Positions 42,467-51,448 of a stretch of DNA of 64,000 nt are shown here, piece by piece. Position numbers and translations under genes: made by a program. The notes below the pieces were generated by a model. That model worked only from the letters and a program-made list of their open reading frames with translations. It was not told the DNA's origin and ran no database searches. This DNA comes from Amycolatopsis acidiphila (GTDB taxonomy: Bacteria > Actinomycetota > Actinomycetes > Mycobacteriales > Pseudonocardiaceae): positions 4,774,001 through 4,838,000 of the forward strand of contig NZ_CP090063.1 in assembly GCF_021391495.1 (NCBI RefSeq), written 5' to 3'. How positions within the stretch are numbered: the first letter of the stretch is position 1; each line of letters begins with the position of its first letter.

Positions 42467-43229
42467 CTACAGGTCCCGGGCCGCCACGGCCCCGGCCATG
42501 ACCGCCCGCGGACCGCGCGGTCCTCGAACTCGCGGATCGCGGCGATGGTCATCCCACCCGGGCTGCTCACCGCCGCGCGCAGCCCGACGGGGTCCTGCCC
42601 GGTTCCCGCAACATCGCCGCGGCGCCCTCGGCCGTCGCGACGACCAGCTCCTCCGCCAGCGGTCGCCGCAGGCCGAGCAGCACCCCGGCGTCGATCAGGG
42701 CTTCGACCAGGTGGTAGCAGTACGCCGGGCCGCTGCCGGACAGCGCGGTGACGGCGTCCAGCTGGCCTTCGGGGACCGGGATCACCCGGCCGACCGGCTC
42801 GAGCAGCGCCTGGACCCGGTCGAGGTCGCCGGCGCCGGCATGAGTGCCGGCGCTGATCCCGATGACGCCCTTGCCCACCGCGACCGGCGTGTCGGGCATG
42901 CACCGCACCACGGCGGGCTTCGTCGCCAGGGCGTTCTCGATCCGCTCGGTGGTGACGGCGCCGACACGATCAGGTGCCGGTCGGTCACGTCGTCCGCGAG
43001 CCGGGCGAGGGCTTGACGGCGATCAGCACCGTCGCGGCCTCCCGCACCGCGGGGCGAGGCCGGTCACCGCGACCCCGTACTTCTCGGTGAGGTGGGCGGC
43101 CCGCGCCGGGGTCTGCTCGACCACGACGACCTCCCCGGGGGTGAGCCCCGGCCGCTCCCCCGCGAGCAGGCCGGCCAGCAGCGCCTCGCCCATGTTGCCG
43201 CCACCGATGATCGCCAGCGTCCTCTTCAC
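42467..43229 (-). pseudogene. proC: Pyrroline-5-carboxylate reductase (ProC family), multiply frameshifted
   Basis: From a GTG at 43229 the frame begins KRTLAIIGGGNMGEALLAGL (NADP-binding glycine motif). Conserved ProC blocks then appear in changing frames: REAATVLIAVK, PVAVGKGVIGISAG, TALSGSGPAYCYHLVEALID and PGGMTIAAIREFEDRAV, with the end AVMAGAVAARDL at 42467. At least four single-base losses are needed, several in short C or G runs. It overlaps the racemase-family gene by GTGA. Confidence 0.75.
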
Positions 43230-44129
43230 AGCATGAACCCCGTTCCCACTTGGTCGTGCCGGTCAAGGCTCGACTCGTGGGTGAACGCCTGCCCAGGCTC
43301 CAGCCTGCCGTCGGCGGCCAGCAGCGCCATCCGCGCGGAGGTGCCCGAGCCGCACGGCGAGCGGCCCACCTGCCCGTCGGCGAACACGGTCACGTTGCGC
43401 TGGTGCGGGCCGTCGCGGGTCTGCCCCAGGTCGTCGTAGAGCATCGTCGCGTAGACGCCGCCGAGCCGGCTGTCCTCGGGATGGCGCGCCCAGTTCGTGT
43501 CGTTGACCGCCCACTTGATCTCGCGGCTGATCGCGAGCAGCTCCGCGTAGTGCTCGGGACGCACGCTCAGGCCCACCGCGGGCGCGGGCACCGAGGCGTA
43601 GATCGCGCCGCCGTAGCTGACGTCGGCGTGCACCACGCCGCGTTCGGTCGCCACCTCGACGTCCCGGCCCAGCACGTAGGAGTCGACGTTGCGGAAGGTC
43701 ACCCGGGTCACCACACCGCGCTCCCGGGTCACCACGGCGGTGACCCGGCCGGACGGGACGTCCAGCACCCACGTCGGTGGTCCCGTCCGGCGCCGCGGGC
43801 ACCCGGCCGGTGTCGACCGCCCAGGCGCCGAGCGCGATCGTGCCGTGCCCGCACGCGGTGGAGTAGCCGTCCTTGTGCCAGAAGAGGACGCCGGAATGAG
43901 CGCCGTCGTCGTCGGGCGGGACGAGGAAGCAGCCGTACATGGCGGCATGGCCGCGCGGCTCCCGCACCAGCAGCTGCCGCACGGCGTCGATCTCGGCCGA
44001 GGACTGTGCCGCGGCACGCCGTTCGAGGACGCTGGCGCCGGGAACGACGAGCACCCCGGCGGTGACGATGCGGAACGGCTCGCCCGCGGTGTGGTAGTCG
44101 GTGGTGCACACATTGTCCACAATGGACAT
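43226..44129 (-). pseudogene. Proline racemase/4-hydroxyproline epimerase-family gene with a frameshift
   Basis: The ATG at 44129 has GGAGG six bases upstream. The first part gives CTTDYHTAGEPFRIVTAGV and the first catalytic cysteine block TACGHGTIALG. Near 43765 the frame changes, then VLDVPSGRVTAVVTRERGV and the second cysteine block RSPCGSGTSARMALL follow, ending at 43226. Both catalytic cysteines are encoded, which favours a racemase or epimerase over the threonine-type dehydratase. With the ProC gene it would form a hydroxyproline/proline module. Confidence 0.75.
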
Positions 44130-44255
44130 CAATGGCCTCCGGACCGTGGTGGAGCTGCCGGGCAGCAGTTCGCCTTCGTAGTTTCTATGGCAAGAGACAG
44201 CACATGGTAATTTCCACTACCGAAGGCCGGGAGGGTCACCGGGCACACAACGAAA

Positions 44256-44297
44256 AGTGGGCCCCCGGCCGGCAGTCACGCCGGCCAGGGGCCCACT
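44256..44297 (-). terminator. Strong intrinsic terminator of the ABC/phosphoesterase operon
   Basis: Arms of 10 and 7 bp (AGTGGGCCCC with GGGGCCCACT, and GGCCGGC with GCCGGCC, one mismatch between) enclose a 6-nt loop. On the minus strand TTTTCG follows. It sits 13 nt past the stop at 44310. Confidence 0.8.
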
Positions 44298-44309
44298 CGG
44301 TGTCAGAAC

Positions 44310-47072
44310 TCAGCCGTCGGAGTCCGAGGACGGGAGGTAGGCACCGGGCACCTGGTCCGGCGCGTAGACCTTGTCCTCACCCGGGTAGGGCTGCTGCCAC
44401 CCGTGCGTCTGGTACCAGGTGAAGTGGTTCATCTGCGCGGGGTTGGCGTAGTCGGCAACGGCATCCGGCCCGGTCAGGCGCTGGTGTGCCTGCCAGTCCG
44501 TCCATTGAGCCGCCACCTGCTGCTTGTCCGCCGGCACCGTGGTCGACGGCACGGCAGCGGCCGCGGGGTCCGGCGGCGCGGGGGTGTCCGCGCCACAGGC
44601 CGGCTGCGGCGACACACCCGAGGTCAGCGAGGTCCGGTTCGGCACCGCGTCGAACGGCGTGAAGTCCGGCTTCTGGGTGAACGCCGCGCTCATCGGCGTG
44701 GCCGCGCTGTCCTTCTGGTTCATCGGCTGCACCCCGAGGATCTGCTCGATGGTGCGGATCATCGTGATCTGCGAGTAGTAGGTGTTGTCGACAACGCCGT
44801 GCTGGGCGTAGGGACTGATGATCTGCACCGGGGCACGGTGGCCGTCGACGTGGTCGAGGCCGGCCTGGGAGTCGTCCTCGACGACGAAGATCGCCGAGTC
44901 CTTCCAGTACTGGCTGTGCGTGATGGTGTCGACCATCTCGCCGAGCGCGAGGTCGTTGTCGGCCACCTGCGCGGCCGGGTCGGCCGGGCCACCGGTGTGG
45001 TCGCTGGAGAGCCAGAACATGTTCAGGTTGGCCGGGCCGTTCTTCTCGAAGTCGTTCTTCCACGTCTGGTACCGGTAGATGTCCGGGATCGAGGTGTCGA
45101 ACTTCGGGAAGCCGGGCACCGACACGTTGTTGAGCGACGGGATCGGCGAGGACGAGACCAGCGGGTAAGCCGTCGGCTGCCCGGTCGCCTGCATGTTCTT
45201 GGTGTCGCAGTACAGGTTCTGCCAGCTCGCCCCGGCCGGCTTGGTCAGGAACTGCTGGAACTCGCCGAAGTCCCGCACGGTGTTCCCGGCCGCCTGTGCA
45301 CCGGTCCAGAGGAAACCGGAGCTCTGGTGGCCCAGCGCGTCGTCCTCGGTGTCGTAGCTGCGCAGGTACTCGCCTGCCGAGGACTCGGTGTACTCCGAGT
45401 CGTCGGCCTGCATCAGCCAGTTGTGGCCTTCGGCGGAGTTCGTGCCGATGTCGTAGGTGTTGTCGTAGAGCCCGAACTGCTGCTCCAGCGCGTGCTGGTT
45501 CGGCGTCACGTTCTCGCCGAACTGGGCCAGCGCCGGATCGCCGTTGCCGCGCGGGTCGTCACCGAACAACTGGTCGTAGGTCCGGTTCTCCTTGACGATC
45601 AGGAAGACGTGCTTGATCGTCGACGGGTCGCCGAGCTTCTGCGGGACCGGCACGGGCTTCTTGTCGCCCTTGCCCTTGGCGGCCTGGACCGAGTTGTCGG
45701 TCCAGCCGTTCTGCTGGAAGACCTTCGCCGTGTAGCCGCGGATGGCACGGTCGTCCGGCAGCGTGAACCTCTGCACGCTGGAGGTCGTGTCATGGGTGCC
45801 GTGCCCGGCCGCCGTGGTCGGGCGCAGCGCGTCGATACCGCGGGTGTTGGACACCACGACGTCCTTGCCGACCGTGGTGATCGCCGTCGGGAAGTAGTCC
45901 GTCGGCAGCAGGCCGACGTAGCCGACCGGCTCCTGCGCCTTGGTGTAGCGGTACACGGCGACCGCGTTGGCACGGCCGAGGGTCACCAGCAGATGACCGT
46001 CGTCGGTGAGGGTGATCCCGTCCGGCTCGTAACCGACCGAGGCCGCCGGCCACGGCTGGGTGGCGATGGTCTGGACGACCTTGTTCTTGGCGGTGTCGAT
46101 GACGGAGATGTCGTTGCTGTTCGTGTTGGCGACGAACAGCGTCCCGTTCTTGGCGTACAGGGCCGTCGGGTGCAGGCCGACGTCGATGCTCTTGGCGGCG
46201 GCGGACGGGTTCGCCAGGTCGATGACGCTGACCGTGCCGGTGGTGGTGGCGCCGGTGACCGGGCTGGCAGGCACCTGCGTGTTGTAGGAGTTCAGCGTGG
46301 GCTCGCCGGGCAGCGCCGGGCGGCCGCCTTCGTTGCTGACGTAGAGCTTCCTGCCGATCTGGACCAGGTCACGCGGGGCGTTGCCCACGGCCCAGCTCTG
46401 CTGGATCACCCCGGTCCCCGCGTTGATGGCGACGACGCGGTTCTGGCCGTTGACCGCGGCGTACACGGTCCCGCCGTCGGGCGAGAACACCGCTTGGGCC
46501 ACCAGCGCGTGCTTGGCCCCGTCGGCCGGGATCTTGACCGACGTCGGGTTGGCCACCGTGCCGTCCGGGTTCACCGTGAACCGGGTGTAGCCGTCGGTCT
46601 GCGCGATCCACAGCGTCTTGCCGTCGGGCGAGTACGTGGGTCCTTCCTGGCCCACGTCGTTCCCGCTGATCTTGAGGTTCGCCGTCGCGGAGTTGCCGAC
46701 GAGCTGCTGCACCTTCCAGTTCTTGAGATCGACGATGGTGAGCGCGATCCCGCCGTCGGTGGTCAGTGCCGCCAGGTGACCGCCGTCCGGGCTGACCGAT
46801 GAGGCCATGATCTTGCCGTTGTCGACGACGAGGCGGTCGCCGATCGGGTCGAGGTACTGGTCGCTGGAGATGACCTCGCCCTTGTCGGTGTGCTGGCCGA
46901 CCTGGTCGTCGCCGAACCCCTGCGTCGAGGCGAAACCGATGCCACTGCCCGCGGCGACGAGGGCGAGTGTCGCGGAGCCGGCTGTCGCGAGGCGCAGCCG
47001 ACGACCACTGCGGTGACCGAGAAGGCCGGAACGGCCCTTCCCGACACGCCGTCTGCGGCGTGTTACCTGCAT
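44310..47072 (-). CDS. Secreted two-domain protein: YncE-like beta-propeller fused to phosphoesterase (AcpA/phospholipase C-like)
   Basis: The 920-aa protein has a long basic N-terminus and a hydrophobic signal segment (about residues 28-50). A seven-bladed YncE-type propeller covers about 55-460 (SVSPDGGHLAALTTDGGIAL, VFSPDGGTVYAAVNGQNRVV). A PF04185-type phosphoesterase follows from about 490 (HVFLIVKENRTYDQLFGD, later IFVVEDDSQAGLDHVDGHRA). Such fusions are secreted and may hydrolyse phosphate esters. The ATG at 47072 has AAGGGA and lies four bases after the ABC permease stop, so it is in that operon. Confidence 0.9.
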   Translation of the reverse strand: MQVTRRRRRVGKGRSGLLGHRSGRRLRLATAGSATLALVAAGSGIGFASTQGFGDDQVGQHTDKGEVISSDQYLDPIGDRLVVDNGKIMASSVSPDGGHLAALTTDGGIALTIVDLKNWKVQQLVGNSATANLKISGNDVGQEGPTYSPDGKTLWIAQTDGYTRFTVNPDGTVANPTSVKIPADGAKHALVAQAVFSPDGGTVYAAVNGQNRVVAINAGTGVIQQSWAVGNAPRDLVQIGRKLYVSNEGGRPALPGEPTLNSYNTQVPASPVTGATTTGTVSVIDLANPSAAAKSIDVGLHPTALYAKNGTLFVANTNSNDISVIDTAKNKVVQTIATQPWPAASVGYEPDGITLTDDGHLLVTLGRANAVAVYRYTKAQEPVGYVGLLPTDYFPTAITTVGKDVVVSNTRGIDALRPTTAAGHGTHDTTSSVQRFTLPDDRAIRGYTAKVFQQNGWTDNSVQAAKGKGDKKPVPVPQKLGDPSTIKHVFLIVKENRTYDQLFGDDPRGNGDPALAQFGENVTPNQHALEQQFGLYDNTYDIGTNSAEGHNWLMQADDSEYTESSAGEYLRSYDTEDDALGHQSSGFLWTGAQAAGNTVRDFGEFQQFLTKPAGASWQNLYCDTKNMQATGQPTAYPLVSSSPIPSLNNVSVPGFPKFDTSIPDIYRYQTWKNDFEKNGPANLNMFWLSSDHTGGPADPAAQVADNDLALGEMVDTITHSQYWKDSAIFVVEDDSQAGLDHVDGHRAPVQIISPYAQHGVVDNTYYSQITMIRTIEQILGVQPMNQKDSAATPMSAAFTQKPDFTPFDAVPNRTSLTSGVSPQPACGADTPAPPDPAAAAVPSTTVPADKQQVAAQWTDWQAHQRLTGPDAVADYANPAQMNHFTWYQTHGWQQPYPGEDKVYAPDQVPGAYLPSSDSDG

Positions 47073-47076
47073 TGAG

Positions 47077-48432
47077 TTATCCCTTCGGGGTGGAGGAGAG
47101 CAGCTCGACATTCCCGTCGAACTGCCAAAGGGGGTTTGGTTCGTCCCCGGTAGGGGTGCGCACCTGGAAGTAGCCGTTCACTTCCTTCGGCCCGTCGCCG
47201 TCGGCGACGTACCGCCCGTCTGAGGTGAGGTCGAGCTGGTAGATGGCGTTGCCGGTGGCCGCGGTGCCGGGCAGGTGCCACGAGACGACGCAACGCCAGT
47301 CGTTGCCCGGGCCCTCGGGAGCGACCAGGCCGTCGCCCTTGGTGCAGGCCGCAGTGGCCGCCAGCTGCTCCTCGGCGACGTCGGGGCGGTTGAGTTGCCC
47401 GGCCTGCAGGCGGTACAGGTGCGCGAAGGCCGTGGCGACCGATCGCTGCACCTTGTCCTGCCCGATCCCCGAACCCAGGGACGGGGTCGACACGGCGATG
47501 ACCCCGACCGTGACGGCGAGGAGTCCGGCCAGCGGCAGGGCGCCGGCGGTGAGCGCGCGGCGTCCCGAACCGTCGGAGGTGAGGTTGGTGAAGTCGCGCC
47601 GCAGGAAGAGCAGGTAGGCCAGCGCGGTCGCGACCACGGCCCACACCAGGCTGACCCCGACGCCGACGAGGAGCGGGCCGAGCTGCGCGGGGCTGGTGAA
47701 CAGGCCGCTCCAGGCGATGAAGGCATAGCCGGGCAGGGCGAGGCGTACCGCGACGGGCAGTGGCAGCATCTGGGCGAGCTGCATGGCGAGGGCGACGAGC
47801 GCGGGCAGCAGCAGCCCCATCGGGGACCGTCCTAACGCGACCGACCCGAGCAGCCCGACCGCGGCGAGGGCCAGCGTCGGGGCCAGTGCGCAGACCCACG
47901 CGAGCAGGACCCTCCCGGCGGCGTCGCCCGGGCTCAGCAGGTGGCCGTCGAGGCCGGCCAGTGGGTGGTCGCCGACCGCCAGGATCCCGCCGACGATGCC
48001 GGAACAGGCCAGCCCGGCCACGAGCAGCAGGATGACGGTGAGGCTGGCCAGTGCCTTCGCCACGAAGATCCGCCGGTACGAGCGGACCGCCACCAGCAGA
48101 TGGCGCCAGGTGCCGAGCCGGTCCTCGGCGGCGAACACGTCACCGGCGATCAGCGAGGTCAGCAGCGGAAGTCCCCACGAGCCGGAGAAACCGAGCAGCA
48201 CCAGCGGCCCGGCCCAGCCCGTGGCGTGCATCCAGCGGCCGAAGACGGTGTCCGAGGGCAGTGAGCTCTGCCGGCTCACGGCGGCGACGAACAGCGCCGG
48301 CGCGAGCCAGCAGACGAGGACCAGCAGGCGTACCCGCCATTGGGAGAGCAGCTTGACCAGCTCGAAGCGGTAGCCGCGCGCCACCGAGATCGGGGCGGCC
48401 GGTGCGGGGGCCTCGGTGGCGGTCGCGGTCAT
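47077..48432 (-). CDS. ABC-2-like transporter permease with extracytoplasmic C-terminal domain
   Basis: The 451-aa protein has about six to seven hydrophobic segments up to residue 345, including SLIAGDVFAAEDRLGTWRHL, a cytoplasmic loop typical of ABC-2 exporters. After the last helix come about 110 polar residues (CTKGDGLVAPEGPGNDWRC), which would lie outside the cell and could contact the secreted phosphoesterase made next. Its start overlaps the ATPase stop by ATGA. Confidence 0.85.
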   Translation of the reverse strand: MTATATEAPAPAAPISVARGYRFELVKLLSQWRVRLLVLVCWLAPALFVAAVSRQSSLPSDTVFGRWMHATGWAGPLVLLGFSGSWGLPLLTSLIAGDVFAAEDRLGTWRHLLVAVRSYRRIFVAKALASLTVILLLVAGLACSGIVGGILAVGDHPLAGLDGHLLSPGDAAGRVLLAWVCALAPTLALAAVGLLGSVALGRSPMGLLLPALVALAMQLAQMLPLPVAVRLALPGYAFIAWSGLFTSPAQLGPLLVGVGVSLVWAVVATALAYLLFLRRDFTNLTSDGSGRRALTAGALPLAGLLAVTVGVIAVSTPSLGSGIGQDKVQRSVATAFAHLYRLQAGQLNRPDVAEEQLAATAACTKGDGLVAPEGPGNDWRCVVSWHLPGTAATGNAIYQLDLTSDGRYVADGDGPKEVNGYFQVRTPTGDEPNPLWQFDGNVELLSSTPKG

Positions 48433-49376
48433 CGGCTGATCTCTTCCTGTTCGGTGAGGGCGAGGAACGCGGCCTCCAGCGGGGACACCACCGGCGCGAG
48501 CTCCCGCACCGCGATGTCCGCCCGCACGAGCCGCGCCACCAGCTCGTCGAGGGCGGGCACCAGCGTGCGCACCACGAGCACCTCGGCGTCCTGCCGCACT
48601 CCGGCGTCGGCGCCCTCGACGACGCGGACCCCGGCGGTGCCGAGCGCCAGGCGGCGGGCGGCCTGCGGGTCGGAGGTGCGCAGCCGGTAGTCGAGCTCCC
48701 GGTTCTCGGCGGAGAGCTTGCTCAGCGGGCCGGAGAAGAGGACCCGCCCGGTGGCGAGGATGGTGACCTCGGAGCACAGCGCCTCGAGGTCGTCCATCCG
48801 GTGGCTGGAGAGCACGACGGCGGTGCCGTCCACGGCCAGCCGGTCGAGCACGCCGTGGACGTGCTTCTTGCCGGCCGGGTCGAGCCCGTTGGCGGGCTCG
48901 TCGAGCACCAGCAGCCGGGGCCGGGTGAGCAGGGCCGCGGCGAGGCCGAGCCGCTGACGCATGCCGAGGGAGAAGCCGCGGACCCGGTCGTCGGCGACAT
49001 CGGTGAGCCCGACCTCGTCGAGCACGTCGTCGATCCCGGCCGTCCGCGCGTCGCGGGTGCGCAGAGCGGCCAGCGCGGCGAGGTTCTGCCGGGCGGTGAG
49101 CGAGGGGTAGAGGCCGGGGCCGTCGACGAAACCGGCGACCCCGTCGGGCGCCGCGAGCGCCCGGCCGACCGGCGTCCCCAGGATCTCGAGGCGGCCTTCG
49201 TCGGCGACCGCGAGGCCCAGCAGCAGGCCGAGCAACGTCGTCTTCCCGGCTCCGTTCGGGCCGACCAGCCCGTGGATCTGCCCCTGTGCCACATCGAGAT
49301 CGAGGCAGTCGAGCGCGACGACGTCGCCGAAGCATCTCGTGATCCCGCGGGCCCGGACTGCGAGGGGTGTGTCCAT
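48429..49376 (-). CDS. ABC transporter ATP-binding protein (ABC-2 exporter type)
   Basis: The 315-aa ATPase has Walker A GPNGAGKTTLL near residue 39, the DRVRGFSLGMRQRLGLAAAL signature, Walker B LLVLDEPANGLDPAG and switch histidine LSSHRMDDLE, matching CcmA/NatA-like exporters of drugs, lipids or peptides. The C-terminal 90 residues are the usual regulatory tail. It is the first gene of a three-gene operon with the permease and the secreted phosphoesterase. Confidence 0.92.
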   Translation of the reverse strand: MDTPLAVRARGITRCFGDVVALDCLDLDVAQGQIHGLVGPNGAGKTTLLGLLLGLAVADEGRLEILGTPVGRALAAPDGVAGFVDGPGLYPSLTARQNLAALAALRTRDARTAGIDDVLDEVGLTDVADDRVRGFSLGMRQRLGLAAALLTRPRLLVLDEPANGLDPAGKKHVHGVLDRLAVDGTAVVLSSHRMDDLEALCSEVTILATGRVLFSGPLSKLSAENRELDYRLRTSDPQAARRLALGTAGVRVVEGADAGVRQDAEVLVVRTLVPALDELVARLVRADIAVRELAPVVSPLEAAFLALTEQEEISR

Positions 49377-49555
49377 CGTTCCCTCAACTCTCGTTTCACA
49401 ACCTGCGTCAGGAACCTAGGGAGAGCAAATGACGCGGGCAGGCCACGAAGGTGAACGGGGGTGGAACGAGAGCCGACCGGCGGCCGCCGCGTCCGCGCCC
49501 GGCGGGAAACCGCGGGCGTTGAGGTAGGCCTTGTACCTTTCGGGCGTATCGGGGC

Positions 49556-49640
49556 TCAGGCGTGAAGCCCGCCGTCGACGGGCAGGACCGCGCCGGTGAC
49601 CTGGGAGGCGCGATCACTGAGCAGCCAGGCGGCGGACGGG
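49556..49640 (-). pseudogene. C-terminal scrap of a short-chain dehydrogenase
   Basis: The last 26 codons read SAAWLLSDRASQVTGAVLPV and then DGGLHA before a TGA at 49556-49558. This is the conserved C-terminal substrate/cofactor block of SDR enzymes. No Rossmann motif or YxxxK lies upstream; the frame runs straight into transposase-like sequence. Confidence 0.65.
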
Positions 49641-49644
49641 GTCC

Positions 49645-49800
49645 GCCGTTCTCCGCCCGCCACCGATCGCCGGTTTCGCGACCGATGCCCAGCTGCCTGC
49701 ATGCCTCGACCGTGCCGACACCGGAGGCCAGCAGCCGCCAGTACTCCGAATCGATCTCCAGCCTGCCGAGAAGCTCGTCCGGGTCGTTTTCCGGTGTACG
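49645..49800 (-). mobile_element. IS30-family transposase N-terminal remnant
   Basis: The minus frame reads RLEIDSEYWRLLASGVGTVE then ACRQLGIGRETGDRWRAENGG. This fits the N-terminal helix-turn-helix of IS30-type transposases (EACRxxGIxRxTGxRWR). No DDE domain or terminal repeats were found. It abuts an SDR scrap, so an insertion followed by deletion probably joined them. Confidence 0.5.
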
Positions 49801-49858
49801 GGTGGTTGTGCACCGCTATGGTCGTGGAAAACCCACGCCTCCGAGATCAAGGAACACC

Positions 49859-50491
49859 ATGCCTGTCAGCACTTCCGTCAAGCGGCTCACCGTCGTCAGC
49901 GTGGTCTCCGTGGCGGCGGTCGCCGCGAGCGTCGTGCCGGCTGTGGCGGCGCCGGCCGGCCCGCCGTCCACTTCGGACTCCGTGCCGGGTTCCACCGCGC
50001 GGCCCGGCGCGCTCGGTCCGCTCGGCCCCCTCGTCGACCTGGCGATCCAGCGGCTGTTCGTCAGCGATCAGGTGGCGGCGGCGAAGTTCGGCACGACGCA
50101 GCCGATCGACGACCCCGCCCGCGAGCAGCAGGAGCTGAACGAGGTCCGCCACGCCGCGACGGAGCTGGGCATCGACCCGGAGGCCACGGCCGCGTTCTTC
50201 GCCGACCAGATCGCGGCGAGCAAGGTCGTGCAGAAGGGACTCTTCGAGCTGTGGACCGCCCGTCCCGAACTCGCCCCGGTCAGCAAGCCGGATCTCACGC
50301 AGATCCGCGAAGAGCTCGACCAGCTCACCACTGAGATCCTGGGGCAGCTGGTCGCCACCGACAGGTTGCGGCAGCAGCCGGTCGCCTGCCGCGTCGGCCT
50401 GGCCACGGCGGCCGTCTCCGGGGCGGCTGTCAACCACCTCGACCGCCTGCACCGCCAAGCCCTGGCGGTGGCCGTCCGTTCCTCCTGCTGA
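49859..50491 (+). CDS. Secreted chorismate mutase (AroQ-gamma class)
   Basis: The 210-aa protein has a Sec signal peptide with a likely cut after AVA (about residue 30). The mature all-helical domain contains LVDLAIQRLFVSDQVAAAKF and DDPAREQQELNEV, carrying the arginine, lysine and arginine expected in the active site, then FFADQIAASKVVQKGLFELW. It matches secreted mycobacterial-type chorismate mutases, which convert chorismate to prephenate outside the cytoplasm for reasons not understood. The ATG at 49859 has AAGGA upstream. No other shikimate gene is near. Confidence 0.88.
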   Translation: MPVSTSVKRLTVVSVVSVAAVAASVVPAVAAPAGPPSTSDSVPGSTARPGALGPLGPLVDLAIQRLFVSDQVAAAKFGTTQPIDDPAREQQELNEVRHAATELGIDPEATAAFFADQIAASKVVQKGLFELWTARPELAPVSKPDLTQIREELDQLTTEILGQLVATDRLRQQPVACRVGLATAAVSGAAVNHLDRLHRQALAVAVRSSC

Positions 50492-50698
50492 CCGGAAGGC
50501 CGGTCACCTTCACCTCGATCCGCGGCGCGGTGAACGTCCACATGCGACGGAGTCGGTGCCGGGTACCAGCCACTTCAGACCGGTAAGCGCTTGCAGCCGA
50601 GGTCGTCCGTCGGCGAAGTTGCCCTGCCGTGCCGATTTACCGGACCGTGCGTGCACCGGTGCGCTCCCGCGCCACCGCGCCCGCATGGAACTACGAGT

Positions 50699-51151
50699 TC
50701 AGCGCGGCCACATCACGGCTTCGCCGGCGGGAGCGGGGTCCTGCCCGTGCAGCCTGGCGCGCAGCTCCGGGGTCAGCGCCTGGCCGACGCGCTCGACCAG
50801 CAACGTCATCTCGAACGCCACCTGGCCGACGTCACAGGTCGGCGCCGCGAGCACGACGAGGCAGGACCCGTCGCTGATCGCCATCAGGACCATGATCCCG
50901 AGGTCCATCTCGACCACGGTCTCCCGGACCTCACCGGCCTGGAAGCACCGCGAGGCCCCCTGCGTCAGGCTCATCAGCCCGGACGCGGCCGCCGCGACCT
51001 GGTCCGCACGGTCGATCGGCAGGCGCCTCGACGCCGCGAGCAGCAGACCGTCCGCCGATACCACGACCGCATGGGCCACACCCGGGACCCGGACGGCGAA
51101 ATCGTTCGCGAGCCAATGAAAATCAACTTGTTGACGCTGAGCCGCAGTCAT
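50699..51151 (-). CDS. Roadblock/LC7-domain protein
   Basis: The 150-aa protein has the roadblock fold: LANDFAVRVPGVAHAVVVSA then DGLLLAASRRLP, and MVLMAISDGSCLVVLAAP. In actinobacteria these MglB-like proteins usually sit with a nitrate/sulfonate-sensor kinase, a DUF742 protein and a small GTPase. None of those is next to this gene, so it is an orphan. The ATG at 51151 has GGAGG upstream. The 297 nt between it and the gene at 51449 hold no recognisable gene. Confidence 0.88.
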   Translation of the reverse strand: MTAAQRQQVDFHWLANDFAVRVPGVAHAVVVSADGLLLAASRRLPIDRADQVAAAASGLMSLTQGASRCFQAGEVRETVVEMDLGIMVLMAISDGSCLVVLAAPTCDVGQVAFEMTLLVERVGQALTPELRARLHGQDPAPAGEAVMWPR

Positions 51152-51448
51152 CGTTCCTCCAGTGGTCGATCGCCCGAGCATGGTAGCGGGGTGGGCAACC
51201 CCCCTGCGGGAGCTGGGCGGAACCCGGCTTCCCGTCAGCTTCCGGGCAGGTGCCGTTCGACCGGTTGACGTAGCTCGTCCCGGGTGACCGAAAACAGCGC
51301 CACCACGTGCTCGAGCCCCCCGGTCCGGACCTCTTCCCGGCGGCCGCGTCCGTCCACTGTGGACACGGTTGAGCTCGCCCATCCCGACTGCGGACCATGC
51401 CTGGGGGGCAGCGCCGCGCGAGCACGGTCGGCGCCACACCTCAGCGGG

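Noticed and set aside
44200..44225. GGTAATTTCCACTACC as another copy of the island operator
   Set aside because: Arms are only four bases (GGTA/TACC) with a longer spacer, and it is far from the island; too weak to include.
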